DNA of 64,000 nt, from assembly GCF_008180725.1 (NCBI RefSeq), contig NZ_VTEV01000003.1, positions 301,841 through 365,840 on the forward strand, given 5' to 3'. Positions within the stretch are counted from its first letter, which is position 1. Each line of letters starts with the position of its first letter. The notes under the pieces were generated by a model. That model was given only the letters and a program-made list of their open reading frames with translations. It had not been told where the DNA came from and ran no database searches. Positions 1-9,019 of this stretch are shown piece after piece. The translations under genes were made by a program, and so were the position numbers. The stretch comes from Sutcliffiella horikoshii (GTDB lineage: Bacteria > Bacillota > Bacilli > Bacillales > Bacillaceae_I).

Positions 1-56
1 TCTGACGCTTTGAATTCATATGCGGCATGAAGCCAACTATTTATCTTTTCTATCAT
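1..56 (-). CDS. pilT: PilT-like twitching ATPase, 5' end only (partial)
   Basis: Only the first 18 codons are in the window; the gene runs off the left edge. The start ATG lies 10 bases after the stop codon of the pilB-like gene and is preceded by GGTGA. The visible residues, MIEKINSWLHAAYEFKAS, resemble the start of PilT retraction ATPases, which typically carry a charged helix followed by a ...ASD(I/L)H motif. Position directly downstream of a PilB-like ATPase on the same strand fits the usual pilB-pilT order of Gram-positive type IV pilus operons. The identity is an inference from 18 residues plus context. Confidence 0.7.
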   Translation of the reverse strand, partial: MIEKINSWLHAAYEFKAS

Positions 57-66
57 CGTCATTCAC

Positions 67-1734
67 CTACTCTGATAAAGCGACACGCAAGATTTCCTCT
101 GTTGTCGTTAGTCCCATTTTTACTTTTTCCAACCCATCATCTATTAAAAAGACGGTATCTTGTTCATATGCTAATTCCCGAATGTTGGAAACAGATTCGT
201 TGTTCATGATCATCTTTTTCATTTTGTCATTGATGACTAAAAGCTCATGGATGGCAAGACGACCTTTGTACCCTGTCATATTGCATGTTCCACAGCCTTT
301 TCCGCGCGGTACCTTTTCGACGGTTAAGCCGCGTTTGGCAAAGATCTCAATCTCCCTTGCTGTCGGTTCTTCCATTTTGGCGCAATCACGGCATACTTTT
401 CTTACCAAACGCTGGGCAAGCACTCCATTGATGGAGGAAGCCACAAGGAATGGCTCTACCTTCATATCAATTAATCTTGTGATGGTACTGATAGAATCAT
501 TGGTATGCAGGGTGCTCAATACCAGGTGACCTGTTAAAGAAGCACGAATGGCTACTTCTGCTGTTTCTCTGTCTCGGATCTCCCCTACCATGATTACATT
601 CGGGTCTTGTCGGAGAATGGCACGAAGCCCTTTGGCAAAGGTCATGCCGACATTTGTATTCACTTGAATTTGATTGATTCCTTCTAACTGATACTCTACT
701 GGATCTTCGACGGTAATGATGTTGATTTCTTCACTGTTTAAGTGATTTAATGCTGCATAAAGCGTAGATGACTTTCCAGATCCGGTTGGACCGGTAATCA
801 GAATGATCCCAGTTGGTCGATGAATCAAGTCCATAAATCGCTCGTTGTTCTTTTTATTGAACCCCAGCTGAGAAATATCGTTCAATGCGCTGCTCATATC
901 GAGAATACGCATAACGATTTTCTCTCCGAACACGGTAGGCAATGTGGATACACGAACATCTACAGGATGAAAATCAATATTCGTTTTGATTCTACCGTCC
1001 TGCGGTACACGGTGTTCGGTAATATCCATTTTTCCAAGTATCTTAATTCTTGCTATCAATACGTTTTGTGTATGTTTTGGTAGTGTCCTCTCGGTGCGAA
1101 GTACGCCGTCAATACGGTAGCGAACGACCACTTTCGTTTCATGAGGATCAATATGAATATCACTGGCTCTTTGTTGGACTGCATTTTGAAGGAGCTGATT
1201 CACAATTCGTACGATTGGTGAGTCATCCTCTGTAATACTCTCTTCCTGCACCTTCATTTCCACATTAGGTTCGAAACCATCTAAAAGTTCGTCCATGGAG
1301 TCAGTTGTTTCATAATATTTATTGATGGATCGCAGTATATCATCCTTGGTTGCAATAACCGGCTCCACTTCAAACCCTGTGGATAAACGCAGGTCATCCA
1401 TGGCGAAGAAATCCATCGGATCTGCCATTGCAACAAACAGTTTATCTTGTTCTTTTTTCAACGGAATGATTAGGTTTCTCTTTGCAAAATCCTTGGAGAT
1501 TAAATGAATTAATTTTTCATCTAGCGGATAACGGTATAAGCTGACATGCGGTATTCCTAATTGGAATTCTAACACCTCAATCAGCTGCTGTTCCGTAATA
1601 TATCCTTTTTGAAGCAGGACATCTCCAATTTTCTGATCACGTGTTTTTTCTTTTAATGCGCTCTGCAATTGACTTTCTGTGATGATCCCGGCATCAACTA
1701 GCAGGTCACCAAGTCTTTTTCTGATTTGTACCAT
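67..1734 (-). CDS. pilB: PilB/GspE-family type IV pilus assembly ATPase
   Basis: This protein of about 555 residues is a secretion-type hexameric ATPase that would power pilus extension at the inner face of the membrane. It has an N-terminal MshEN-type domain (RKRLGDLLVDAG near the start, residues 5-140), the linker with the ASDIHIDP motif, Walker A GPTGSGKSS near residue 316, the Asp box RVPQDGR, Walker B and His box (GEIRDRETAE, TGHLVLSTLHTND), and a C-terminal tetracysteine zinc site (VCRDC ... GCGTC). I chose the second methionine because AAAAGGA lies 8 bases ahead of it, while the first ATG directly abuts the site. The neighbours are the VanW/G5 gene upstream (22-base gap) and the pilT start downstream. 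It is longer and domain-richer than the competence ATPase ComGA. Confidence 0.9.
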   Translation of the reverse strand: MVQIRKRLGDLLVDAGIITESQLQSALKEKTRDQKIGDVLLQKGYITEQQLIEVLEFQLGIPHVSLYRYPLDEKLIHLISKDFAKRNLIIPLKKEQDKLFVAMADPMDFFAMDDLRLSTGFEVEPVIATKDDILRSINKYYETTDSMDELLDGFEPNVEMKVQEESITEDDSPIVRIVNQLLQNAVQQRASDIHIDPHETKVVVRYRIDGVLRTERTLPKHTQNVLIARIKILGKMDITEHRVPQDGRIKTNIDFHPVDVRVSTLPTVFGEKIVMRILDMSSALNDISQLGFNKKNNERFMDLIHRPTGIILITGPTGSGKSSTLYAALNHLNSEEINIITVEDPVEYQLEGINQIQVNTNVGMTFAKGLRAILRQDPNVIMVGEIRDRETAEVAIRASLTGHLVLSTLHTNDSISTITRLIDMKVEPFLVASSINGVLAQRLVRKVCRDCAKMEEPTAREIEIFAKRGLTVEKVPRGKGCGTCNMTGYKGRLAIHELLVINDKMKKMIMNNESVSNIRELAYEQDTVFLIDDGLEKVKMGLTTTEEILRVALSE

Positions 1735-1756
1735 TGGATTCATCCTTTTGCGTTAC

Positions 1757-3229
1757 TTATTTACCGTTATAGCCACTGCCAGTTCCCGGATTATTATCAT
1801 CATCGTTAGAATTCCCGTTACCTGAACCTGTGTTGTTAGTATTGTTCGTGCCACCTGTATTGGTATTACTATTCGTTGTGCCACCGGTGTTCGTATTTTG
1901 GTTTCCAGTTGTCTGGTTATTTGTACCAGAAGTATTTGTATTAGTATTAGTATTTGTATTGCCAAGGTTTGTGTTCGTCCCAGTATTGGTATTCGTTCCG
2001 GTATTCGTATTCGTCCCGGTATTCGTATTCGTCCCGGCATTATTTCCAATTGTATTCGGATTCGATGTATCCGTTGTAACGACCGGTTTGGTCAATGCGT
2101 GTAATTCCACGCGCTGGATTGGGGCATAGAAGTCTTCACTATAAACGATGGTTTCTGTAATCTGCCCTGATGCATCTGTTGCCGTTCGAACGAGCTGAAC
2201 ATATGCACCATTTTTGCCTGACTCTTTTACACGCGTTCCGGATCCCGGTATAGACGCCGAATACTGGACGACCGTTTTAGGTGAAAGAGTCTGCATTTCC
2301 ACTTGCTCCACTTCATAGGTGTATGGAAGTGGCCCACCCTTTAGTTCCCCTGTAAGGGATGCGCCATTGACTGAGACGGAAATGGTATATTCACTCGTAT
2401 TTGGGTTAGTAAAAGCAAAATCCATCTTTTCTTTTTGGTAACGTGCTTCATAGCCTTCAGATGCCCAAATAGGAAGTTCTTTGGAAATATGTCGCTCTAC
2501 TACGTCAAAGTTGGTAGGTGCAATTAATTCGAATAGCATGGAAGCAAACATGCTCGCAGCCTCATCAGATAGAGTAAGCTCTTCATTCTCTAACCAAGTC
2601 TCCACTGAGAACCCTTCATTTCCTCGAAGTTTAATTTCCTTTCCGTCCAATGTTTCTTGTAACTCTGTCATACCCGTTTGTCCTGCAATATTCAAAGTGA
2701 TTTGAAGATTTGTCTGTTCCATCACTTCATCATCCACAAGGTAATCAGAAAATGAAAAAGTATGGTCTCCTTCTTTGAGGTGAGAAGCTACAACTTCTAC
2801 ATCCTTTTTCAGTTTTTCTGTATCCATAGCAGCAAATATATCGGAAGTTTGAGAGAGTAGTTCAATCTGTTCCAGCAATGTTCCATTAGGAAGTTCTACC
2901 TTCAACGGATTATGAGAACCATCCTCTGCAAGCTCTATAGATTCAGGAATGTAAAAGGTGAATACTTCTTTTGAAAGAGGTTGCAGCTCTCCCGCCCATT
3001 CTAAATAAATCGTTCCATTAGATAACCAACTGTTTTTAGCAGCCTCCACCTTCTCTAATGCATCTGTTTTAGATGTATTGCTCACTTCTGCATTTGCAAT
3101 AAGCGTTGCTTCAGAAAATGAATTGGTGTGCGGCAACCACTGATTCGTGACCAGGGTTCCCACTTGTGAAAAACCAAAAATAAATAATGTACAAACTAGC
3201 AAAGCAACCAAGAGTTTAATACTTTGCAT
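1757..3229 (-). CDS. exported VanW/G5-domain protein with Asn/Thr/Gly-rich tail
   Basis: This protein of about 490 residues starts with a hydrophobic signal or anchor segment (IKLLVALLVCTLFIFGFSQV) and has a long extracellular body. The part around residues 315-380 fits the G5 domain seen at the end of VanW-type proteins (GAYVQLVRT, then DFYAPIQRVELHA). The last 100 or so residues are a low-complexity tail built almost only of Asn, Thr, Gly and Ser. I chose the ATG 6 bases after GGAGGG rather than an upstream TTG. Context, directly before pilB, suggests a surface protein tied to the pilus system, but no such role can be read from the sequence. The tail is encoded by short tandem DNA repeats near 1830-2050 that could vary in copy number. 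Confidence 0.75.
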   Translation of the reverse strand: MQSIKLLVALLVCTLFIFGFSQVGTLVTNQWLPHTNSFSEATLIANAEVSNTSKTDALEKVEAAKNSWLSNGTIYLEWAGELQPLSKEVFTFYIPESIELAEDGSHNPLKVELPNGTLLEQIELLSQTSDIFAAMDTEKLKKDVEVVASHLKEGDHTFSFSDYLVDDEVMEQTNLQITLNIAGQTGMTELQETLDGKEIKLRGNEGFSVETWLENEELTLSDEAASMFASMLFELIAPTNFDVVERHISKELPIWASEGYEARYQKEKMDFAFTNPNTSEYTISVSVNGASLTGELKGGPLPYTYEVEQVEMQTLSPKTVVQYSASIPGSGTRVKESGKNGAYVQLVRTATDASGQITETIVYSEDFYAPIQRVELHALTKPVVTTDTSNPNTIGNNAGTNTNTGTNTNTGTNTNTGTNTNLGNTNTNTNTNTSGTNNQTTGNQNTNTGGTTNSNTNTGGTNNTNNTGSGNGNSNDDDNNPGTGSGYNGK

Positions 3230-3284
3230 CCCATTCCCTCCAAACAATCACCTAATCTGTTTTATAAATTCTATCAAGAGTTTT

Positions 3285-3590
3285 CTAGTAGTCTTTCGTT
3301 GACCGGCTAGTTATGCTATTTTTTTGATCCATTGTGTGTTGTTTGTCTGTTGTAGTTATGAATAATGGCAATCTTTGAAGAAGAATAGCGGTAAGCAGCA
3401 GAAGAAGTATCATTGATAGTATGCTATGCCATAGAGTGAGAAGTTCAAATATGTATATTCCTAACACGCTGACCACAAATGCGATTGTGGGAATGACCCA
3501 TTTTCCTATTTTAGAAAATTTCTTTGGAAATAAAAAGAATAGTGCCAATAGTAATAGAAGTGCCAGACCGGCAAATAGATAGTCCCCCAA
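3285..3590 (-). CDS. small predicted membrane protein, unknown function
   Basis: This 101-residue protein has three clear hydrophobic segments (from GDYLFAGLALLLLLALFFLF, then WVIPTIAFVVSVLGIYIFEL, then a Leu-rich stretch) and a polar C-terminal tail. I do not recognise a family. The start is a TTG with a weak GGTGA site 7 bases ahead, so the exact start is uncertain. It lies 55 bases upstream of the VanW/G5 gene on the same strand and may be the first gene of that operon. Confidence 0.6.
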   Translation of the reverse strand: MGDYLFAGLALLLLLALFFLFPKKFSKIGKWVIPTIAFVVSVLGIYIFELLTLWHSILSMILLLLLTAILLQRLPLFITTTDKQHTMDQKNSITSRSTKDY

Positions 3591-3740
3591 TTCGTCACCG
3601 CTTTCTGTGTATTTTTACGTATCTTGTAGAAGTTAGTAGACTATTGTAATTGTATAATAAAGCCAGGTAATTTGAAATAGTAGATTACAAGATAAAACAT
3701 TTTATTGAAAAAATTGTTTATTAGGGATGTTACATTAACG

Positions 3741-3870
3741 CCCTGTTTCTTTTTGTTTCAGGTGTTCGCTTTCCTAGGGACGGTGTTTGAGCCTCCTCGC
3801 TACGCTGCGGGGTCTCAACCTACCGCTTTCTCCCTAAGGAGTCTCCCACCTTGCTCTTCAGTCAACAGGG
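3741..3870 (+). repeat. dispersed ~130-bp hairpin repeat, copy 1
   Basis: The element opens with CCCTGTT and closes with AACAGGG, so its ends can pair. The middle holds the family core TTCGCTTTCC, GAGCCTCCTCG, GGGGTCTCAA and GGAGTCTCC, and folds on itself (TTGAGCCTCC with GGGGTCTCAA). It fills most of the 3591-3937 gap between the small membrane gene and the GGDEF gene, followed by a terminator. Confidence 0.85.
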
Positions 3871-3901
3871 GAGATTTTTTATAAAATCTCATAATGTAAT
3901 G

Positions 3902-3937
3902 AAAAAACTCTCGCCACGATTAACGAGAGTTTTTTAT
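3902..3937 (-). terminator. bidirectional-looking terminator after the GGDEF gene
   Basis: AAAAAACTCTCG and CGAGAGTTTTTT flank a short loop, giving a U-tract on either strand. It lies just past the GGDEF stop codon on the minus strand and would also stop plus-strand transcription. Confidence 0.85.
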
Positions 3938-5671
3938 TTATGAAGTTTTCCGATACTCCGCAACTTTATTCCTGCCAGCCTTCTTCGCCCCAACATACAT
4001 CGCTCTGTCTGCGTGGCGGATCAAGTCAAGTGTGTCTTCGGCATCATCTGGTGCTGTGGCAAACCCGATGCTTGCCGTTACTTTCACCAGCTGAGCTCCC
4101 TGGGTTTCTCGGATATGCTGTTTCAATGCAAAGGATCTTGTCGCAAGGTTCAACCTGATGCGTTCGGCGAGTTCAAAGCATTGTCCACGTTCCATGTCAG
4201 GGAGTAAAATGACGAACTCTTCTCCCCCATAACGAGCAACTGTCCCTTTACTACCAACAAGAACGGTGAGCCTTTCAGCGACCTGCATGAGAATCTCATT
4301 GCCGCTCTGATGTCCATACACATCATTAATTTTCTTAAAGTGATCAAGATCTAACATCATGAGGGACAGAGATCTTGAATGTCCTTTGTTTAGTTTATCG
4401 AATTCTTTATCTAGTACACTTTCAAAAAAGCGATAGTTGTATAGTTTAGTTAATGCGCAGCGTTCACTTTTCTGTTTGGTCTCTTGATAGTGGCGAGCTT
4501 TTTCCATTGCCACCCCAAAGTAAGAACATAGAATGTCAACAATCATTAATTGCGATTTATCATAAGTCCGTTTGGATGTGCTCGCTAACAACACAAGCCC
4601 TTCAATCTTGTGATTTCGGATAACCGGAACACACATAAGACTCTCAATATTTGGGGGAAGATGCGATTTAGACATATGCTTCCACTCTTTTTTAGTCAAA
4701 TAGCATACGCTTTTTCCACGTTTCAGCATATAAGCCAGAAGTTCTTCATCATCTGTATGCAAAATAGCATTGGTCTCCACACTGTTCTGCTTGTCCATGA
4801 CGCGAAGGATTTTCATGATTTTTTCTCCATTCACATCAATGATGGCAGCATAGTCCACCTTAAAGAGCGTCGATATTTTATCTAGGAAGACATCTAGAAC
4901 GCCTTGAGTATCAAGTCTTTCCGTCAACTGATGTCCTACATCCGCTGCTTGCTGTAAGTGTACATTTACCTTTTGACTAGAATGATAGAGTTGAAGAATA
5001 AGCGTAAGGATGACAAAAGGCAAACCTACGTATAGTAGTGCTATTGGACCAACTTGTTCATATAGAATGTATAGGATCAAGCCCACCGGCAAGACCATGA
5101 TACTAGTAACAGCATCCCATTTGGTGTCAGGTGTGATGAATTTGCTTTTACGTTCATAGATTTGTACTTGTATAAAATAAAGTGCCACTGTATTAAGCGT
5201 AAAATAAACTAGTTCATGGGCAAGAATCGGAGTGATGACACCGATGTTCAATAGTCTCGTATCTCCCGGGGTCCCCCCAAATAAATAGAATACGAACCCT
5301 GCAATTAAGGAAATGCTTGAAAACATGAGCATATTGATAGGAATCCTTAGTCTATTTTCCCTATTAAAGCGCATATAAGCCATCAACGCTAGGACGGAGA
5401 CTAAGGTCACAATCATTTCAATGAATATACCGAAGGATAAGAGGGCTGCCAAGGAAACACCCTGTGCCAGAAACAAAGGTACCTCTCCGACGACGATTGG
5501 GATAAGGGCGAGTATGATAGCCAACGCCAGAAATCCAATAAGATGCCACATCGGCAAATCTTCTAACACAACAGGAGAAAGCTGATATCCGAGCCATAAA
5601 AAGATTGGAACCAGGACAACAAAGCTTGTCCAGATTACCACTTCTTTTTGGCGACTAACTGCTTGACCCAC
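3938..5671 (-). CDS. membrane diguanylate cyclase (multi-TM, GAF, GGDEF)
   Basis: This protein of about 577 residues would make cyclic di-GMP from GTP. It has some six to eight membrane helices in residues 10-230, a GAF-like domain at about 250-385 and a GGDEF domain at about 405-575. The active site reads RYGGEEF near residue 480 with the metal/substrate segment DLDHFKKINDVYGH upstream, so catalysis looks intact. The inhibitory RxxD motif expected just before TVARYGGEEF is replaced by GSKG, so product feedback through that site is unlikely. I chose a GTG start 8 bases after GGGAGGGG; the ORF is open 26 codons further. It lies next to pilus genes, and cyclic di-GMP often controls pili, but the link is inference. 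Confidence 0.88.
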   Translation of the reverse strand: MGQAVSRQKEVVIWTSFVVLVPIFLWLGYQLSPVVLEDLPMWHLIGFLALAIILALIPIVVGEVPLFLAQGVSLAALLSFGIFIEMIVTLVSVLALMAYMRFNRENRLRIPINMLMFSSISLIAGFVFYLFGGTPGDTRLLNIGVITPILAHELVYFTLNTVALYFIQVQIYERKSKFITPDTKWDAVTSIMVLPVGLILYILYEQVGPIALLYVGLPFVILTLILQLYHSSQKVNVHLQQAADVGHQLTERLDTQGVLDVFLDKISTLFKVDYAAIIDVNGEKIMKILRVMDKQNSVETNAILHTDDEELLAYMLKRGKSVCYLTKKEWKHMSKSHLPPNIESLMCVPVIRNHKIEGLVLLASTSKRTYDKSQLMIVDILCSYFGVAMEKARHYQETKQKSERCALTKLYNYRFFESVLDKEFDKLNKGHSRSLSLMMLDLDHFKKINDVYGHQSGNEILMQVAERLTVLVGSKGTVARYGGEEFVILLPDMERGQCFELAERIRLNLATRSFALKQHIRETQGAQLVKVTASIGFATAPDDAEDTLDLIRHADRAMYVGAKKAGRNKVAEYRKTS

Positions 5672-5779
5672 CAAACTAACCCCTCCCTTCTTTATCCTTT
5701 TTTCGACAACACTTTCACAATAATTAAATATTATCAAATTTTCTAACATTTGTCACAACAAAAATAGGATAATTATCCC

Positions 5780-7063
5780 TTATTTCTTTTCCCTACCTTT
5801 TGTGAGTTTAGTCCTAATTTCTGAGATGAAATATAAGGAACCGGTAATCAGCAACACAGAATTGTTCCCAATCCTTGATATAGCTGTCTGTAACGCCATT
5901 CTCCAATCCTCTTCAAACTCTCTTCTATGATGGTCGCTCACTTTACATATATCCTCTGCACGAGCCGCCCTCGGAAAATCAAAGGAAGTGAAAATAATTT
6001 CATCCGCGATATGTTCCAATTTTCCAACCATCATTTCAATTGGTTTATCTTTCAAGGCACTGAAAAGTACTACTATCTTTTTTTTGGAAAACTTCCTATC
6101 TATTGAATTCACTAACGCGTCAATAGCCTCTTCATTATGGGCACCGTCAAGAATAATAAGAGGTTCTTTTTGGAAGATCTCAAATCTTCCAGGGTGCACA
6201 GTTTTCAATAGCCCAGCTTTTAACACACTCTCATCATATTCCAGCTCCAACTTTTCTATTAATAGTGTATAAGCCATGATGGCCAATGAAGCGTTGGCTG
6301 CCTGATGATCTCCATACAGCGATAACTCTAATTCCTCCACGCTTTTCCTTGCAGATCTAAAAGAGAGCCTTTCACCTTCTTCCAATTGATAGAAAAAATC
6401 TTCTTCCATAAAATAAAGTGGACTTTCTTTCTGCAAAGCTTCTTTTTGAATTACTTCTTTTGCCGCAGACTTTTGTTCCCCGGAAATAATCGGAACTCCG
6501 CTTTTGATGATACCTGCTTTATGATAGGCAATTTCTTCAACTGACGATCCAAGGAATCCTATATGGTCATGTCCAACATTAGTGATGATGCTAAGCACTG
6601 GGGTCATCACATTCGTGGAATCCTCTCTCCCCCCAAGTCCTACTTCAATCAACGCGATATCGACTTTTTGGATCGTGGCAAAATAATAAAAAGCCATGGC
6701 CGTTTGCAGTTCGAATTCCGTTAACCCAGCTTGATCTAACCCATGTTTAGTAAACACCTGAATAATTTCTATCATTTCTTCATCTGTTATGTGTGTTCCA
6801 TTGACAGAGATTTGATCATTGATGAATTGATAAGCTGGTGAATGGAACACCCCTACCTTTAATTCAGCTTCTATTAATATCCCCTCTAAAAAACGCAAAG
6901 TGGATCCTTTCCCGTTTGTTCCTCCGATATGTACCACCTGAATTTGATCTTGCGGATTACCGACTCGCTCTAAAAACTGGACAATTCTGTCCAAACCGAG
7001 GTTTATTTCATTTTTTAACGTAAAATTCACTTGCTCTTGCAAATCTTTAAATGACAAAAACAT
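5780..7063 (-). CDS. folC: dihydrofolate/folylpolyglutamate synthase
   Basis: This enzyme of about 427 residues adds glutamate to folates in the cytoplasm. The P-loop GGTNGKGST, the GLGGREDSTNV and GHDHIGFLG motifs, the lysine in HKAGIIKSG, HPGRFE and the LDGAHNEEAID signature are all present, and the C-terminus (FSALKDKP, TSFDFPRA, LLITGSLYFISEIR) closely matches B. subtilis FolC. The usual TSPHL segment reads HSPAYQF. The ATG I chose has AAAAGGAG 7 bases ahead; an in-frame ATG 27 bases upstream lacks such a site. It is transcribed away from the ATP-grasp operon, which holds a second FolC-like protein. Confidence 0.92.
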   Translation of the reverse strand: MFLSFKDLQEQVNFTLKNEINLGLDRIVQFLERVGNPQDQIQVVHIGGTNGKGSTLRFLEGILIEAELKVGVFHSPAYQFINDQISVNGTHITDEEMIEIIQVFTKHGLDQAGLTEFELQTAMAFYYFATIQKVDIALIEVGLGGREDSTNVMTPVLSIITNVGHDHIGFLGSSVEEIAYHKAGIIKSGVPIISGEQKSAAKEVIQKEALQKESPLYFMEEDFFYQLEEGERLSFRSARKSVEELELSLYGDHQAANASLAIMAYTLLIEKLELEYDESVLKAGLLKTVHPGRFEIFQKEPLIILDGAHNEEAIDALVNSIDRKFSKKKIVVLFSALKDKPIEMMVGKLEHIADEIIFTSFDFPRAARAEDICKVSDHHRREFEEDWRMALQTAISRIGNNSVLLITGSLYFISEIRTKLTKGREKK

Positions 7064-7238
7064 ATTAATCTCCTTTTTGCTAATAGGCATATTCTAATCT
7101 TCCCTGTTAGGTTAAAATTAATAATAAATATTATCGGGTACTAGCTTTTTATTTTCCTTCTCAAACTATATATTAATAAAACATTTGGATACAACTGTTT
7201 TCAAGAATAGTTATTTTAAGAATTTTGGAGGATCACAC

Positions 7239-8144
7239 ATGAAACATATAGTATGCTGGATTATTTATAATGGAAATCTCCCTGAGCAAAAATTTATCGA
7301 ACTGGCAGAATGGTTTGATAAGGAAGCTAGAAAACACCATTTCTCCACTAAGCTATTGAAAAATAATGAACTGTTTCCGAGCGTGACTGATGGGAGAGCA
7401 ATATTGGAAGGCACTCATAATCAACAGGAGCTGCCAGATTTCGTTTTTTTCCTTGATAAAGATGTGTTACTTGCCCGCCACCTCGAAAAGATGGGTATCC
7501 CCGTTTATAACAGTGCTGCCTGCATTGAGATCTGTGATAACAAATCGCTCACATTTCAAACTCTTGCAGATCACGGGATACCTATGCCGAAAACTCTGTT
7601 AGCACCAATGGTATTTCACGCTCATGAGAATGTAGAACCCTTTTACCATGCCGCAGAATCTCTAGGTTTTCCACTTGTCGTAAAGGAAGCTTACGGTTCA
7701 TTTGGCATGCAGGTTTATTTGATTCAAACAATAGATGAACTGCTATTGAAAGTGAAGGAGTTAGGAAATCGACCATTTCTTATGCAAGAATTCATCTCTT
7801 CAAGCAAAGGCAAGGACATACGCCTGAATGTTGTGGGAGATAAGGTGGTTGCCTCCATGATGCGTGTCTCCGAAACTGATTTCAGGGCTAACGTGAGTAA
7901 CGGGGGAAGGATGTTTAGGTATGAACCAACAGACACTGAAAAAGAAGTTGCGATTAAAAGCGCAAAACTTGTCGGTGCAGACTTCGCTGGGGTAGACCTC
8001 CTATTTGCTGAAGATGGCTCCCCGCTTGTCTGTGAAATTAACTCCAATGCTCATATCAAAAATATCTTTGATTGCACGGGTATTAATGTTGCGACCTATA
8101 TTGTTCCGCATATTTTGCAGAAGTGGAGAGAATCCAAGCAATGA
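7239..8144 (+). CDS. RimK/LysX-like ATP-grasp ligase, first of pair
   Basis: This protein of 301 residues is an ATP-grasp carboxylate-amine ligase, a family that activates a carboxylate with ATP and joins it to an amino group. ATP-binding features are PLVVKEAYGSFGMQ (lysine and glycine loop) and FLMQEFI. The RimK-like core reads KGKDIRLNVVGDKVVASMMR and DFRANVSNGG, and the metal site reads FAGVDLLF then CEINSNAHIKNI. The start ATG follows GGAGG by 7 bases. The stop overlaps the next start as ATGA, so the genes are translationally coupled. It is closest in pattern to RimK, LysX and related amino-acid ligases; the substrate is unknown. The promoter must lie in the 175-base gap to folC. Confidence 0.85.
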   Translation: MKHIVCWIIYNGNLPEQKFIELAEWFDKEARKHHFSTKLLKNNELFPSVTDGRAILEGTHNQQELPDFVFFLDKDVLLARHLEKMGIPVYNSAACIEICDNKSLTFQTLADHGIPMPKTLLAPMVFHAHENVEPFYHAAESLGFPLVVKEAYGSFGMQVYLIQTIDELLLKVKELGNRPFLMQEFISSSKGKDIRLNVVGDKVVASMMRVSETDFRANVSNGGRMFRYEPTDTEKEVAIKSAKLVGADFAGVDLLFAEDGSPLVCEINSNAHIKNIFDCTGINVATYIVPHILQKWRESKQ

Positions 8145-9019
8145 GAACGAAAGGCTGGCTTATTTACGAAGCAAAACATGCAAAAAAGAATCAAGGTTTT
8201 ATTCAATGGTTTTTGGATGAGGCAAAAGAGCTGGAAATGGAGTTAGATTTCATCCTGCAGTCCAGAATATCTTTTGGAGTTCAAAATAATGAATTGGTCA
8301 TTGTGCTAGATGGAGAAACAATGGCCCCCCCAGACTTTGTCATCATGAGAAACATCGATCCACTTTTTAATGAACAACTAGAACGCATGAACATTCCTTG
8401 CTTCAACTCCAACCACGTTTCAGTCATTTGTAATGATAAGGCGAGGACCCATCAATACTTGGCAGGCAAAGGGCTACCGATGTTGGATACGTATTTCACT
8501 ACAACTGAGGAACTCCTGTCAGGAAACCTGCCTATCCCATTCCCGTTTATCATAAAAGCACGGACAGGCAGGGGAGGCGGGGATGTTTTTATGGTGGAGG
8601 GGGTTGAACAGTTGGAAGCAGTCCATACGCAACTATCCGATCGTTCCATTATCCTTCAACCACTTGCCGGATCACCTGGTAAAGATTTACGAGTGTATGT
8701 ATTAGGGCAGACCATCGTTGGAGCTGTACTTCGATCTAATTCCAAAAGCTTTAAAGCCAACTTCACATTAGGTGGTCAGGCAGAAGCATATACACTGAAT
8801 GAATCGGAACGTACTATTGTATATAAAATAATTCAACAGTTTGATTTCGGTCTCGTTGGCATTGATTTTTTGTTTGATGAAAACGGTGGTCTCCTATTCA
8901 ATGAAATAGAAGATGTGGTTGGTTGTCGAACATTATGCTTAACAAGTGACATCAATATTGTCAAAATGTACTTAGAATTTATTTTACAAAAGCTTGGATA
9001 TAGAGTGGAACCTACATGA
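8141..9019 (+). CDS. ATP-grasp ligase, second of pair
   Basis: This 292-residue protein is a paralogue of its upstream neighbour, with the same order of motifs: NDKARTHQYLAGKGLPM, the ATP loop PFIIKARTGRGGGD, ILQPLAGSPGKDLRVYVLG, KANFTLGG and GLVGIDFLFDENG. The metal-binding E-x-N that reads CEINSNA in the first protein is NEIEDVVG here, so one ligand is changed from Asn to Glu. I chose the ATG of the ATGA overlap with the preceding gene; a GTG 18 bases upstream is also in frame. Its own stop overlaps the next gene's ATG in the same manner. Two unequal ATP-grasp subunits might act in sequence or form a heteromer; this is inference. Confidence 0.83.
   Translation: MRTKGWLIYEAKHAKKNQGFIQWFLDEAKELEMELDFILQSRISFGVQNNELVIVLDGETMAPPDFVIMRNIDPLFNEQLERMNIPCFNSNHVSVICNDKARTHQYLAGKGLPMLDTYFTTTEELLSGNLPIPFPFIIKARTGRGGGDVFMVEGVEQLEAVHTQLSDRSIILQPLAGSPGKDLRVYVLGQTIVGAVLRSNSKSFKANFTLGGQAEAYTLNESERTIVYKIIQQFDFGLVGIDFLFDENGGLLFNEIEDVVGCRTLCLTSDINIVKMYLEFILQKLGYRVEPT

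Noticed and set aside
20-529. 169-codon plus-strand ORF at the left edge
   Set aside because: Antisense to pilB, whose motifs are unambiguous.
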